The notes: generated from the letters alone by a model not told the origin. Positions 1-8,199 are shown, numbered from the stretch's first letter. The stretch: 22,402 nucleotides of DNA from JASFEQ01 sp050122535 (GCA_050122535.1 JASFIT010000018.1:1-22402); one strand, 5' to 3'. Program-made: numbers and translations.

Positions 1-259
1 GGTTAACAATCTTTTTCAGGAAGATGACCAGACCACTGTCCCAGGCCGTAATCTCCCTGGTGTCAAAAGCAGTGCGCTGGATACCCGTTTCGGCCTCCAT
101 TCGCTTTCGGACCTCATCGGCGGAGGAAATCTCGTTCCCCACCTCCCAGCTCCCGGAAAGCTTTACTAAGAGGGTATCATCAGCAGGGCGGCTGAATTCC
201 ATTTTGCTCCGCGCAGAACTTATTTCCGCTGTGGCATCTTTTTCTCTTACCTTTGCCAT
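1..259 (-). CDS. MlaE-type ABC transporter permease, N-terminal STAS-like part (3' end outside window)
   Basis: Only about the first 86 codons lie in the window, read leftward from ATG at 259; the frame is still open at base 1. The translation starts MAKVREKDATAEIS and contains KLSGSWEVGNEI, then FDTREITAWDSGLVIFLKKI. This beta-strand, helix and 'T-W-D-S-G-L' pattern matches the STAS-like domain that precedes the membrane domain in many MlaE/YrbE permeases of lipid-trafficking ABC importers. The family moves phospholipid between the envelope membranes together with an MlaF-type ATPase and an MlaD-type MCE protein, which would be expected just beyond the left edge. There is no strong Shine-Dalgarno before 259, so the start is uncertain; no better in-frame ATG is seen upstream. 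Family identity rests on the short N-terminus alone. A free-standing STAS protein is the alternative. Confidence 0.62.
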   Translation of the reverse strand, partial: MAKVREKDATAEISSARSKMEFSRPADDTLLVKLSGSWEVGNEISSADEVRKRMEAETGIQRTAFDTREITAWDSGLVIFLKKIVN

Positions 260-612
260 TTGGTCATCTTCAATCTTTTCGTTTCTAAATTCTTGAGAGG
301 TTCCTAAATGGTGGGAGTCAATTGCTTTAAAATTCGTTCAAATTGAGTCTTGTTAAATGAATTCAGGCTTAATTTAACATTCCCGCAATTACTCTAACTT
401 CTAAAATTAATTTGCATTAGGGTGGATTTCAATAGGGTAAAACCCCCATTTTCTTGAGAACTGCTATGTATTTTATTCACCAGATGGTCATCGCAGTTAT
501 AGGGCGCCTACCGGCATCGTATAACTCCGCCCTCCAATTTATAATCGAATACAATAAGGATCATGTGGAGGGGCAAGCGCTGGAGGGGCGAGTTACACAA
601 GCCCCTTTTCCA
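260..612. other. gene-free stretch with inverted repeats, between the permease and the channel gene
   Basis: The left part (about 300-480) is AT-rich and holds no ORF with coding character. The right part is GC-richer and carries several pairing segments: a 7-base perfect pair (495-501 with 520-526), an 18-base imperfect inverted pair (519-536 with 581-598, 15 of 18 matching), a direct repeat TGGAGGGGC at 566-574 and 581-589, and a GGGGC/GCCCC hairpin followed by T4 at 585-609. No sigma-70 promoter stands out on either strand. Confidence 0.6.
585..609 (+). terminator. intrinsic-terminator-like hairpin on the plus strand
   Basis: GGGGC (585-589) and GCCCC (601-605) form a five-pair GC stem with an 11-base loop, directly followed by TTTT (606-609). 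Read on the plus strand this has the form of a weak Rho-independent terminator. No plus-strand gene lies upstream. It sits just past the stop codon of the minus-strand channel gene, but in that direction no T run follows the stem. It could end an unrecognised plus-strand transcript or be chance. Confidence 0.3.
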
Positions 613-1281
613 CTATGAGCGACTCGATTGTGCGATATGAATGCCCACCAGCCGGGCAATGAGAACGGCGAGGTAAAGCTGACCCATCATGGCCTCCAAA
701 AGGGCAAAAGATCGTGCCGGCGCACTGATGGGTGTGATCTCCCCGTAACCCAGCGTGGTGAGGGTGACATAACTGTAATAGGTAAAAGTCGCTTGATTGA
801 CTGTTCCCTGCGGCATTTGAAAAGAGCCGGGCTGAAAGAATTCTAAGGTGGAATATACGAAAGCCCAGACCAACCCCATGAGGAAATACACGCAGATCGC
901 ACCCATGATCATATCGCCCGTAATATTATCTTCGCTGAACAGATGGAGCAGAATAATTGTGGCCGTATAGGCCAACAAAAGGCCTCCCAGGATATTGCTT
1001 AGGGTGTCTAAGAAGGGATTGTCTTTAAGATAACTTAACAGTTGCAGAGCTTCCGTCACCAAAACCAGGAACAGAGCTAAGACCAGAGTGATTTTTTTTT
1101 GGCTGATGGCATAAACCGCAGAAAGGAAGATCAGAAAAAAGAAGATCTCCATGAGATAGGCGATGGCCAAACGCTCCGTTAAAAAGGGACGGAAGACAAA
1201 CATGAGCACCATGGAGATGAACAGGAAAAGAAATCTCCCTACCCGAAAGTCGGTAAATGGAATACGAATATTTCCGAACAT
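613..1281 (-). CDS. potassium-channel-like membrane protein (Ion_trans_2 pore)
   Basis: A 222-residue inner-membrane protein with about six hydrophobic helices (roughly residues 16-32, 40-59, 63-82, 96-114, 125-145 and 196-214). Between the last two lies a pore loop with the signature TLTTLGYGEITP. The selectivity filter T176-L177-G178-Y179-G180 is that of K+ channels. No helix shows the regularly spaced arginines of a voltage sensor, and there is no C-terminal RCK/TrkA-N or cyclic-nucleotide domain, so gating cannot be read from the sequence. The ATG at 1281 has AAGGA seven bases upstream. It begins 22 bases after the efflux outer-membrane factor ends and is probably cotranscribed with that operon; a physiological link to efflux is only inferred. 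K+ selectivity is well supported by the filter; conductance is untested. Confidence 0.85.
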   Translation of the reverse strand: MFGNIRIPFTDFRVGRFLFLFISMVLMFVFRPFLTERLAIAYLMEIFFFLIFLSAVYAISQKKITLVLALFLVLVTEALQLLSYLKDNPFLDTLSNILGGLLLAYTATIILLHLFSEDNITGDMIMGAICVYFLMGLVWAFVYSTLEFFQPGSFQMPQGTVNQATFTYYSYVTLTTLGYGEITPISAPARSFALLEAMMGQLYLAVLIARLVGIHIAQSSRS

Positions 1282-1303
1282 GGCACTATCCTTCTCGTGT
1301 CTT

Positions 1304-2920
1304 TTACCAATCAGGCGATCGCCATAATTTTCGGTCCTCTTCAGGGGGTGGTTTCTGTTTCTCCAAGGACAGGAGCTGACCCCAGTCTGTTCGCCGGGCC
1401 ATTTCCACTTTGATCTGTTCGGGAACGAAATCCTTGTCCTCCCGAATCTGCCAACCCCCGCCCAAAGCCTTGTACATGGCCACCAGGTTGATAACGATAT
1501 CTCCTTTCCTTGTTACGTAGGTCTCTTGCGAGCGCGTCAGAAATCGTTGTGTATCAAGGACCCGCTGGTAATCCACCAGGCCCTCCCGATATTGAAGAAG
1601 TGAAAGATCTACCGAACGTTTGTAGGCTTGAACGCTGGATGATAAGAACTTGGCCTCCTCTTGCGTTCGCAAGAATGCCACCATAGAATCTTCCACCTCT
1701 TGCGCGGCCCTGAGGACCGCGTTCTGATAGTTGACGGCAAGCTCCTGAAAGATGGCATCTTGGGCGCGCACATTGTTTTTAATGCGCCCGTAGTTGAGAA
1801 TATTCCATGTGAAACCGCCCCCGGCTTGCGCCGTGACGCTATCTGAATCAAAAAAATTGCCGGTACTGAGAGATGCCAATCCGATGGTCCCCAGCAGACT
1901 GAATGCGGGGTAAAGCTCCGCTTTGGCAACCCCGATGCGGGGACTCTGGGCAGCCAGTTGACGCTCCGCCAGTCGGATATCCGGGCGTCGTCGAAGCAAT
2001 TCAGCAGGAACTCCCACGGTCACTTCAGTGGGTACGGCTGGAATGGGCTTTGGTCCCTCCAGAATCTCATTGAGTTCGCTCGGCATCTTGCCCAGCAGGA
2101 TGCTGAGACCGTTCTTGGCCTGGCGCAGATTCCGTGACAGTCGGGGGATCAGAGACTGTGTCTCACTGAGCAGGGCCTTGGCCTGCGCCACATCCAACTC
2201 GCTCACCTCCCCACCCTTGAAACGCGCTTCAGCAATCTGAAGGGACCGTTCCTGAATCCTCACGTTCTCTCGTGCAATTTCCAGGCGTTCTTCAAGGGTG
2301 CGAATAGCCACATAGGTGCGCGCCACCTCGGCTGTGAGTGAAACCAGGACGTCGTCATAGCTCGCAATAGAGGCCTCCAGGGCCCCGAGGCCAGATTCCA
2401 CGTTACGGCGGAATTTGCCCCAAAAATCAAGCTCCCAGACGGCATCAAATCCCAGAGCGTATATATTAAGATCGTTATCAATATTTTTCCGGACGTCGGG
2501 AGGGAGGTTTAGCCGATTCCTGCTTATTCTGTTATAGCCGGCCGCACCAGAGCCCTGCTGTTGTTGCGGATAGAGATTCCCGTAAGCGATACCCAACTGT
2601 GCCCTGGCTTCCAGGATCCGAAGCCCCGCAATTCGAAGGGGCAGATTCTGCTGGTAGGCTTGCTCCACAAGGCTATTCAAAACAGGATCATCGAATACCT
2701 CCCACCAATTGGAAAGATCTGTTGGCTCTGCCTTAATTTTAGGGTCCTTCTGCTCGATCCACTCCTTCTGCTGCGGGGCCGGGGGTGGCTTTATGTAATC
2801 CGGGCCCACCATGGCACAACCGCTGAGAAAGAACGTCAGGACCATGAAGCCCAGAAGGCATCGAGATCCAATCGTGCATTGATTCATTTCATCGGCCAGT
2901 CTTACCTTTCTCTTACACAT
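1304..2920 (-). CDS. RND efflux outer-membrane factor lipoprotein (NodT/OprM family)
   Basis: The outer-membrane channel of a tripartite efflux pump: a trimeric TolC-like barrel and periplasmic tunnel that receives substrate from the RND permease and fusion protein. The N-terminus has a hydrophobic segment ending in a lipobox LSGC, then AMVGPDYIKPPPAP, typical of NodT/OprM lipoproteins. Two outer-membrane efflux repeats follow, with the coiled-coil helices rich in Ala, Glu and Arg and the family motif VPAELLRRRPDIRLAERQLA. Length (538 residues) is slightly above the usual 460-500 because of a charged, proline-rich tail ending RKLWRSPDW. ATG at 2920 is preferred over the in-frame ATG at 2926 because GAGGGAG (2927-2933) lies six bases before it and would abut the other. 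It starts 32 bases after the permease stop. Substrate unknown. Confidence 0.93.
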   Translation of the reverse strand: MCKRKVRLADEMNQCTIGSRCLLGFMVLTFFLSGCAMVGPDYIKPPPAPQQKEWIEQKDPKIKAEPTDLSNWWEVFDDPVLNSLVEQAYQQNLPLRIAGLRILEARAQLGIAYGNLYPQQQQGSGAAGYNRISRNRLNLPPDVRKNIDNDLNIYALGFDAVWELDFWGKFRRNVESGLGALEASIASYDDVLVSLTAEVARTYVAIRTLEERLEIARENVRIQERSLQIAEARFKGGEVSELDVAQAKALLSETQSLIPRLSRNLRQAKNGLSILLGKMPSELNEILEGPKPIPAVPTEVTVGVPAELLRRRPDIRLAERQLAAQSPRIGVAKAELYPAFSLLGTIGLASLSTGNFFDSDSVTAQAGGGFTWNILNYGRIKNNVRAQDAIFQELAVNYQNAVLRAAQEVEDSMVAFLRTQEEAKFLSSSVQAYKRSVDLSLLQYREGLVDYQRVLDTQRFLTRSQETYVTRKGDIVINLVAMYKALGGGWQIREDKDFVPEQIKVEMARRTDWGQLLSLEKQKPPPEEDRKLWRSPDW

Positions 2921-2952
2921 GATCATCTCCCTCTTTTGGTCAGAGTAAACGG

Positions 2953-5900
2953 TTAGGCTTCTGCCTCATAACGGACTTTGTAAAATATGGCATAGAGGAC
3001 GGGCACCACAATCAGCGTCAGTATCGTCGCAAATCCCAGTCCGAACATGATGGTGACAGCCATCGAGATAAAGAAGGCATCCTGAAGCAGCGGCGTCATA
3101 CCAAGGATGGTGGTCAGGGCTGCCATGGAGACCGGTATCAGACGACTGACGCCAGAATCCACGATCGCCTGGAAGGGAACCTTGCCGCTTTTCATTTCCA
3201 GGTCAATTTGATCAATGAGCACAATCGCATTCTTGATCAGCATCCCGGCAAGACTCATCAGGCCCAACAAGGCCATAAAGCCAAACGGCTGGTTGAACAT
3301 TAACAGCCCGGCGGTTACCCCTATGATTGAGAGGGGTACCGTCAGCCAAATGATCAGGGTCTTTTTGATGGAGTTGAACAGGATCACGACCAAAAGGACC
3401 ATGAGCCCGAAGAAGATGACAATGTAGCCAGACAAGCGGTCCTGTGCCTTGGCTGAATCTTCCGCCTCTCCGCCCCACGCGATATAGTACCCCGGCATGT
3501 CTTTGAGGGGCAGCATATCCATGTATCGAACCCGAATGGTGGCAGCATTCCATTTATCCGGGCTAACAGGTTTGCCTAGCTTTTGTTCCACGTCCACGCC
3601 CAATGCCTGCTCGATCTTCGGCTTTACGCGAGAAAACAAGTCACTGGCGAGTCCTTCGCGCATGTCTGCGTGGATCTTGAGCATCTTGCTACGATCACGG
3701 CGCCAAATGTAAGGGTCCTCGAACTCCGTCTTAAATTCAGTGACCACTTGGCCAGCAGGGATCATCTTCTGGGCCGCTGGGCTCCAGACCTGGATGGCCT
3801 CCAAATTGTCCAGATCGACCCTTTCATATTCAGGAGATCGCGCAACAATGGGAATAAGCTCGTCCCGTTCCCGGTAAACGCCTGCTCTGGTTCCCAGAAC
3901 AGAGGATTCTATGGCCTCGGCCAGTTGTGGCCGGTCGATCCCTGCACGGCGGGCCTGGGCCTCCGCCATTTGCGGCCGAACCACCTTGATCTTGCTACGC
4001 CACTCGCTTCGTACCCCTTTAGACATGGGATCTTCCAAGATGATCCCCAGGGCTTTTTCCCCGAGTCGCCGGAGCACCTCAGGGTCGGAACCCTGAATGC
4101 GCAGTTGGATCTTTCCACCTGTGGAAGGCCCCAGGGTAAATGCGCGTGTGTTGATGATGGCTTGGGGGAAAAGCTCTTCAAGATCTTGCTGACTCGTTTT
4201 CATCATCTCTGGAACTCTTTTATGGTCGTCCAATTGGACGAGGATCTGTGCGAAACTCTGGTATGAGGATTCCGGGGTGTAGATAAGTAGGAACCGCACC
4301 TGTCTGCCGCCCACGAAGGTGATGACGTTTTCCACGCCCTCCTGTTCTTTTAGATAGGCCTCTGCCCTTTTCATCTGTTCAGAAGTTTCATTGATGTAAG
4401 TCCCTTCCGGGAACCATAAGTCGATGTAATACTGCGGATTGGTGGAATCGGGAAAGAACATGTTTTTTACCCAGCTAAAACCTATGACTGACGCCACAAA
4501 GAGGCCCACAACGATAGCCATGGTGAACCATCGCGAGCGAACGCTGACTGTCAGCAGCTTTTGGTACAGCTGGTAAAAAGCTCCCCCATAGGGATCTTTT
4601 GGGCCACCGCTCTCATCAGCCTCCTTGGGTTTCACTTTCAGAAATGTCTTGCAGAAGAGGGGCGTGTTGGTGACCGCCGTCACCCAGCTCAAGGTCAATG
4701 AGATCAAGATCACATAAAACAGCGTGCGACAGTATTCCCCGGTAGAGTCCTGTGAAGTGCCGATGGAGGCAAAGGCGGCAATGGCGACAAGCGTGGCGCC
4801 TAGAAGGGGCATGCCCACCTGCCCGACCACATCCTTGGCGGCCGTAAGGGCGTCTGTTCCCTTCTCCATCCTGACCCTCATGCCGTCTGTCACCACGATG
4901 GCATTATCCACCAGCATGCCAAGGGCGATGACGAGCGCTCCCAATGATATCCTCTCCAAGGTGACGTTGCCCATATACATGAAGATGAAAGTTCCCATGA
5001 TGGTTATGAAAAGGATAGCCCCGATAATCAGACCGCTCCGAAGCCCCATGAAGATGAGCAGCACCACGATAACAATACCGACCGCCTCGGCCAGATTTAT
5101 GAGAAAGCTGTTGATTGACTTGGTTACAGCGTCGGTTTGGAGATAGATTACCTGCAACTCCATCCCAAGGGGTGCCAGGGCTTCCAGTTCCTTGAAGCGC
5201 TGCTTCAATGCCTCGCCCATGGTGACCACGTTACCGCCAAGGACCGTGGAGATGCCCAGGCCGATAGCGGGTTTACCGTCGTAGCGCAGGTAGGTGTCAG
5301 CCGGATCCTTGTAGCCGCGCTCTACGTCTGCCACATCCCTGAGAAATACGAGGCTCTGCGAACCCTGGCCGCGTCCCCGGACCAAGAGATCCCCAAACTC
5401 CTTCTCGGAGGTAAATACACCAGTTGGGTTGACCGGAATGAACTCATCTCCGATTCTGAGATGGCCTGCGCTTGCCACGAGGTTCTTGCCCGCCAAGGCG
5501 TTATAGATATCCTGCTGGGAGATGCCAAGCTCCGCCATCTTCTCCCGGCGCATCTCCACATAAATGGCCTCCGGCTGAACGCCGTAAAGAACGATGCGCT
5601 TGACATCCTGGGCGTGGAGCAACTCGCGCTGAAGGAATTTGGCATATTCGTAGATTTCCTTGTACGTATAGCCTTCTCCCGTAATGGCCACGTAGACTCC
5701 GTACACGTCTCCGAAATCATCGTTTACGATGGAAGGGCCGGCACCGGGTGGCAGCTGGGCCTGGTAGTCATTGATCTTGCGACGCAGTTCATCCCATACC
5801 TGCGGGAGTGAATATTTGTCGTACTTGTCCTGAATCCTGACTTTGACCTGTGAAAACCCCCGGGAGGATCGGGACTCGATCCATTCCAGTTGACCCAACT

Positions 5901-6117
5901 CCTGGGCGGCCTTTTCGATCACATTGGTCACTTCTTCTTCCACCTCCGCGGCTGAAGCACCAGGGTAGGGTGTCATCACCATGGCCTCTTTAATTGTGAA
6001 TTCAGGGTCCTCCAGTCGAGCCAGCTTATCGAAACAGATCCATCCAACCGCGACCATGACGAAAGTCAGGACCCAGGTGATAACGCTTTTCCGAATACTG
6101 AGCTCAGCGATATTCAT
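2953..6117 (-). CDS. RND efflux permease (AcrB/TriC-like)
   Basis: The proton-driven inner-membrane pump of the tripartite system. At 1054 residues it has the full RND length: an N-terminal helix (about 12-28), a first large periplasmic region (about 35-335), helices 2-6 (about 336-485), helix 7 (about 531-550), a second periplasmic region, and helices 8-12 from about 897. Helix 4 reads GMLVDNAIVV, keeping the first proton-relay aspartate (D404) but with Asn at the second position (N405). Helix 10 reads GMLIKNAIVLID with the conserved Lys at 962. The D-N pair and the 'IKNAIVLID' form resemble the TriC-like subgroup rather than AcrB or the metal pump CusA. The start ATG overlaps the stop of the fusion protein (ATGA), indicating translational coupling. 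Substrates of this subgroup range from biocides to lipophilic compounds; none can be assigned here. Confidence 0.95.
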   Translation of the reverse strand: MNIAELSIRKSVITWVLTFVMVAVGWICFDKLARLEDPEFTIKEAMVMTPYPGASAAEVEEEVTNVIEKAAQELGQLEWIESRSSRGFSQVKVRIQDKYDKYSLPQVWDELRRKINDYQAQLPPGAGPSIVNDDFGDVYGVYVAITGEGYTYKEIYEYAKFLQRELLHAQDVKRIVLYGVQPEAIYVEMRREKMAELGISQQDIYNALAGKNLVASAGHLRIGDEFIPVNPTGVFTSEKEFGDLLVRGRGQGSQSLVFLRDVADVERGYKDPADTYLRYDGKPAIGLGISTVLGGNVVTMGEALKQRFKELEALAPLGMELQVIYLQTDAVTKSINSFLINLAEAVGIVIVVLLIFMGLRSGLIIGAILFITIMGTFIFMYMGNVTLERISLGALVIALGMLVDNAIVVTDGMRVRMEKGTDALTAAKDVVGQVGMPLLGATLVAIAAFASIGTSQDSTGEYCRTLFYVILISLTLSWVTAVTNTPLFCKTFLKVKPKEADESGGPKDPYGGAFYQLYQKLLTVSVRSRWFTMAIVVGLFVASVIGFSWVKNMFFPDSTNPQYYIDLWFPEGTYINETSEQMKRAEAYLKEQEGVENVITFVGGRQVRFLLIYTPESSYQSFAQILVQLDDHKRVPEMMKTSQQDLEELFPQAIINTRAFTLGPSTGGKIQLRIQGSDPEVLRRLGEKALGIILEDPMSKGVRSEWRSKIKVVRPQMAEAQARRAGIDRPQLAEAIESSVLGTRAGVYRERDELIPIVARSPEYERVDLDNLEAIQVWSPAAQKMIPAGQVVTEFKTEFEDPYIWRRDRSKMLKIHADMREGLASDLFSRVKPKIEQALGVDVEQKLGKPVSPDKWNAATIRVRYMDMLPLKDMPGYYIAWGGEAEDSAKAQDRLSGYIVIFFGLMVLLVVILFNSIKKTLIIWLTVPLSIIGVTAGLLMFNQPFGFMALLGLMSLAGMLIKNAIVLIDQIDLEMKSGKVPFQAIVDSGVSRLIPVSMAALTTILGMTPLLQDAFFISMAVTIMFGLGFATILTLIVVPVLYAIFYKVRYEAEA

Positions 6118-7274
6118 CGTCCGTAGCCCTCCAACTCACCCAGATCGCGAACCTGCATGCCCTCTCGGAGCAGGGTAACGCCTGTGAGGGCGATCTTTTC
6201 ACCAGGCTTGAGACCGGAGAGGATCTGGATACTGTCTGTCCCGGTCAAATCGCCGGTCGTTACCTTCCGCTTCTGGACTTTCATTGTCTCCTTGTCGACC
6301 ACCCATACATGGGAGGCGCCCGACTCGTCCGAAAAAACAGCAAGGGCAGGAACAACGAAAAGACCTTCTTCTTCCATTTGCAAGCTCAACGTTTTTCCTG
6401 TGACCGTAGCGGTCATGCCAGGCAAGATTCTTATATCCTCAGGTGCCGGCATGGTCAGGACGATGCGATAGGTCTGCGTCCTGGGATCCGCTCGTGTTGA
6501 GTATTCTTTAATGGTCAGCGGGTATTGCTTTCCAGGGGCAGGCGCAAACTCGGCAACAGGGTCTACGGAACCACTTCTGACGGTCGCCATAACAATTTCG
6601 GGGACATCCACGAGGATCTCCATATGAGAGAGGTCATCGAGTGTGACAACGGGTTGCTTGCGACGGACTTCCTGGTAGTTTTCCACATGTCTCGTAGCGA
6701 TGACACCCGAGAAGGGAGCCCGAAGATAGGTGTAACTGAGCTGGAGTTTTGCGGCGTCCAGAGTCGCCTGAAGAGCATTTATCTCTGCCTTAGACTTCTC
6801 CACGGCCTCGCGCCTTCGGTCGACCATGGACTGGCTTGCTGCGCCGGGATCCTTTTTCCGAATCCTTAAGATGCGGTTGTATTCGCTGTTAGCCCTCTCC
6901 AAGGCGGCCTTGGCCCTTGCCAGCTGCCCTTCCGCATTCCGAACATCGGTCTTGAAATCCCTCGGATCGACGCGGGCCAAGAGCTGTCCTTTTTTCACTT
7001 CTTGTCCCTCATCCACATTGAGTTCGATAAGAGGCCCCCCCACCTGAAATGCCAGATCTACGCGCTGGGCTGCGCGCACTCTGCCAGGGAACCGGCGTTT
7101 AGAGGCCTCACCGCTGGAGGTAATTTTCATTATTTTTATGGGCCTGACCACTTTTCTCTTGGTCACTTCCTCTTCCTTCTTGTCACAGGAGACGAGAAAG
7201 AGAGCCAAAGTGCCGATCAGACAAGCTGCTCCAGGTATTGAATAGGTCTTTAAAAATTGCTTAAATAGCTGCAT
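6114..7274 (-). CDS. RND efflux membrane fusion lipoprotein (HlyD/AcrA family)
   Basis: The periplasmic adaptor joining the RND permease to the outer-membrane factor. The 386-residue protein has a signal peptide ending in lipobox LVSC (Cys30). Asp31 at +2 is the classic inner-membrane retention signal in enterobacteria, which fits an AcrA-like adaptor. Two half lipoyl domains (about residues 68-105 and 183-215, with the motif YLRAPFSGVIATRHVENYQEV) flank an alpha-hairpin rich in Ala, Arg and Glu (about 106-182). A beta-barrel and a membrane-proximal domain ending GVTLLREGMQVRDL follow. ATG at 7274 has GAGGAG six bases upstream. It is the first gene of the efflux operon; no TetR- or MarR-type regulator is adjacent, which is unusual for such pumps, so control may come from a regulator elsewhere. 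Confidence 0.94.
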   Translation of the reverse strand: MQLFKQFLKTYSIPGAACLIGTLALFLVSCDKKEEEVTKRKVVRPIKIMKITSSGEASKRRFPGRVRAAQRVDLAFQVGGPLIELNVDEGQEVKKGQLLARVDPRDFKTDVRNAEGQLARAKAALERANSEYNRILRIRKKDPGAASQSMVDRRREAVEKSKAEINALQATLDAAKLQLSYTYLRAPFSGVIATRHVENYQEVRRKQPVVTLDDLSHMEILVDVPEIVMATVRSGSVDPVAEFAPAPGKQYPLTIKEYSTRADPRTQTYRIVLTMPAPEDIRILPGMTATVTGKTLSLQMEEEGLFVVPALAVFSDESGASHVWVVDKETMKVQKRKVTTGDLTGTDSIQILSGLKPGEKIALTGVTLLREGMQVRDLGELEGYGR

Positions 7275-7705
7275 GTTGCGCTCCTCAGTATTTTTCTAAA
7301 CATAATTTCATTTGATGGAAAAACAACAGTGTCGTTGCCTTCGCCCGCAAATAGTAAAGGTGTAAATCGGTTAGCTCAGCGTTGAATGAGTGAGGAAAAC
7401 AGATAACAACTCCTGTCAATTATTTCAAGTTTTAATCTATTTCTAACCGTTAACACCACCGCTTGTCCCCATTTGGCCTAAAATTGAAGGATTTGACGTG
7501 GACAAATAAAGATTCTGCAATTATTTTATTGAGAATTCTCTCGTTATCCGGGATTTTAATGGCCATGAAAGCCGCTTTTTGTAGGATATCCTGACCTCTA
7601 TATGCCAAAGGTTGGTCTGGGTGAGGCCGGTAAGGCGTCCCAAAACTAATGGATACCCAATCGTCATGATGTGTGCTAGATCAAAAAAACTGGAGGTGAT
7701 TTGTT
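7275..7705. other. gene-poor divergent region between the efflux operon and the small membrane protein gene
   Basis: This AT-rich region separates minus-strand and plus-strand genes and must hold promoters for both directions. A frame on the minus strand stays open without a stop from 7680 to the TAA at 7450-7452 (76 codons) but has no initiation site with a Shine-Dalgarno. No riboswitch, tRNA or strong terminator could be recognised. Confidence 0.5.
7299..7326 (-). promoter_or_regulatory. possible sigma-70 promoter for the efflux operon
   Basis: On the minus strand TTGTTT (7326-7321) and TATGTT (7304-7299) are separated by 16 bases and lie about 25 bases before the fusion-protein ATG, with the Shine-Dalgarno between. 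Matches to consensus are 3 of 6 and 4 of 6, so this is only a candidate. No clear operator palindrome was found beside it. Confidence 0.28.
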
Positions 7706-7930
7706 GTGAGAAAACACTTGGATTTGGGCTCAATAATCATACTCCTGATTACACTTGTGCTGTTCATCGCGGCCTTATTTTTCAAAGGATTAACGCATGA
7801 TATCCTGCTAGAGGCGGGCGTATTTCTTGTGTCGGTGAAAGTGATCATGATGGCTTACAATATCAGCCAGCACGCAAATGAGATTATTAGAGAAATCAGG
7901 GAGCTTAAGGACGCAATGGATGCAAACTAG
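7706..7930 (+). CDS. small two-helix membrane protein, function unknown
   Basis: A 74-residue protein starting with GTG. A near-perfect Shine-Dalgarno, GGAGGTGA (7692-7699), lies six bases upstream, which makes this a real gene despite its size. Two hydrophobic helices are visible (about residues 8-26 and 33-51, the first containing SIIILLITLVLFIAALFF), joined by a short loop KGLTHD. A charged amphipathic C-terminal helix (about 55-73: NEIIREIRELKDAMD) could form a coiled coil or lie along the membrane. There is no signal peptidase site, lipobox or cysteine. I do not recognise a named family. It is 269 bases upstream of pgm, separated by a large palindromic repeat, so it is probably a separate transcription unit. 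Holin-like or regulatory-subunit roles are conceivable but unsupported. Confidence 0.72.
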   Translation: MRKHLDLGSIIILLITLVLFIAALFFKGLTHDILLEAGVFLVSVKVIMMAYNISQHANEIIREIRELKDAMDAN

Positions 7931-7956
7931 TATCTATCGAGGATGGTGCATTGTAA

Positions 7957-8170
7957 TCCCCCTCCTTATCAGACTGTGTGGTAATTAGAGAAAACCGTCA
8001 TTCCGGGCGAGCCTGCAAGCCTGCCCCGTACTCGATACGGGGTTAGGCGAGACCCGGAATCCAGGAAAATCGCTGAAAATCAAATCATTCTGGATCCCGG
8101 CTCGCATCCCGCTCCGCGGGACTTGGCCGGGATGACCAATTGCGACACAGTCTCTCTACGGGAGAGGGGT
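7957..8170. repeat. nested compound palindrome upstream of pgm
   Basis: Two hairpin arms in opposite orientation, 7997-8065 (GTCATTCCGGG ... CCCGGAATCCAGG) and 8090-8136 (CTGGATCCCGG ... CCGGGATGAC), are separated by a 24-base AT-rich spacer. Each arm folds on itself and the two also pair with each other. Outside them, 7971-7986 (AGACTGTGTGGTAATT) and 8138-8153 (AATTGCGACACAGTCT) are inverted copies matching at 13 of 16 positions. A looser pair follows farther out (CCCCCTCC near 7957, GGAGAGGGG near 8161). The core belongs to the dispersed GTCATTCC/CTGGATTCC family common in Desulfobacterota genomes. The element ends about 17 bases before the pgm Shine-Dalgarno. Confidence 0.88.
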
Positions 8171-8199
8171 GACTCGGAATCTCTCAAAGGAGGCAAGTA

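Noticed and set aside
3583..5811. Long plus-strand reading frames inside the RND permease gene (3583-4266, 5137-5811)
   Set aside because: They lie opposite a fully conserved RND gene and their translations show no family motifs or Shine-Dalgarno.
2953..6117. Heavy-metal (CusA-type) RND pump
   Set aside because: Helix 4 has the VDNAIVV pattern of drug-type pumps, and no Met-rich substrate path or His/Met-rich neighbours were seen.
7368..7393. tRNA-like D-arm sequence GGTTAGCTCAGC
   Set aside because: No acceptor stem, anticodon arm or GGTTCRAAT T-arm is found at the needed distances on either side.
7595..7700. Riboswitch such as c-di-GMP-I before the small membrane protein
   Set aside because: GC-rich pieces (GAGGCCGGTAAGGCGTCCC) hint at structure, but the conserved CACGCACAGGGCAAACC and GACGCAAAGCC segments are absent.
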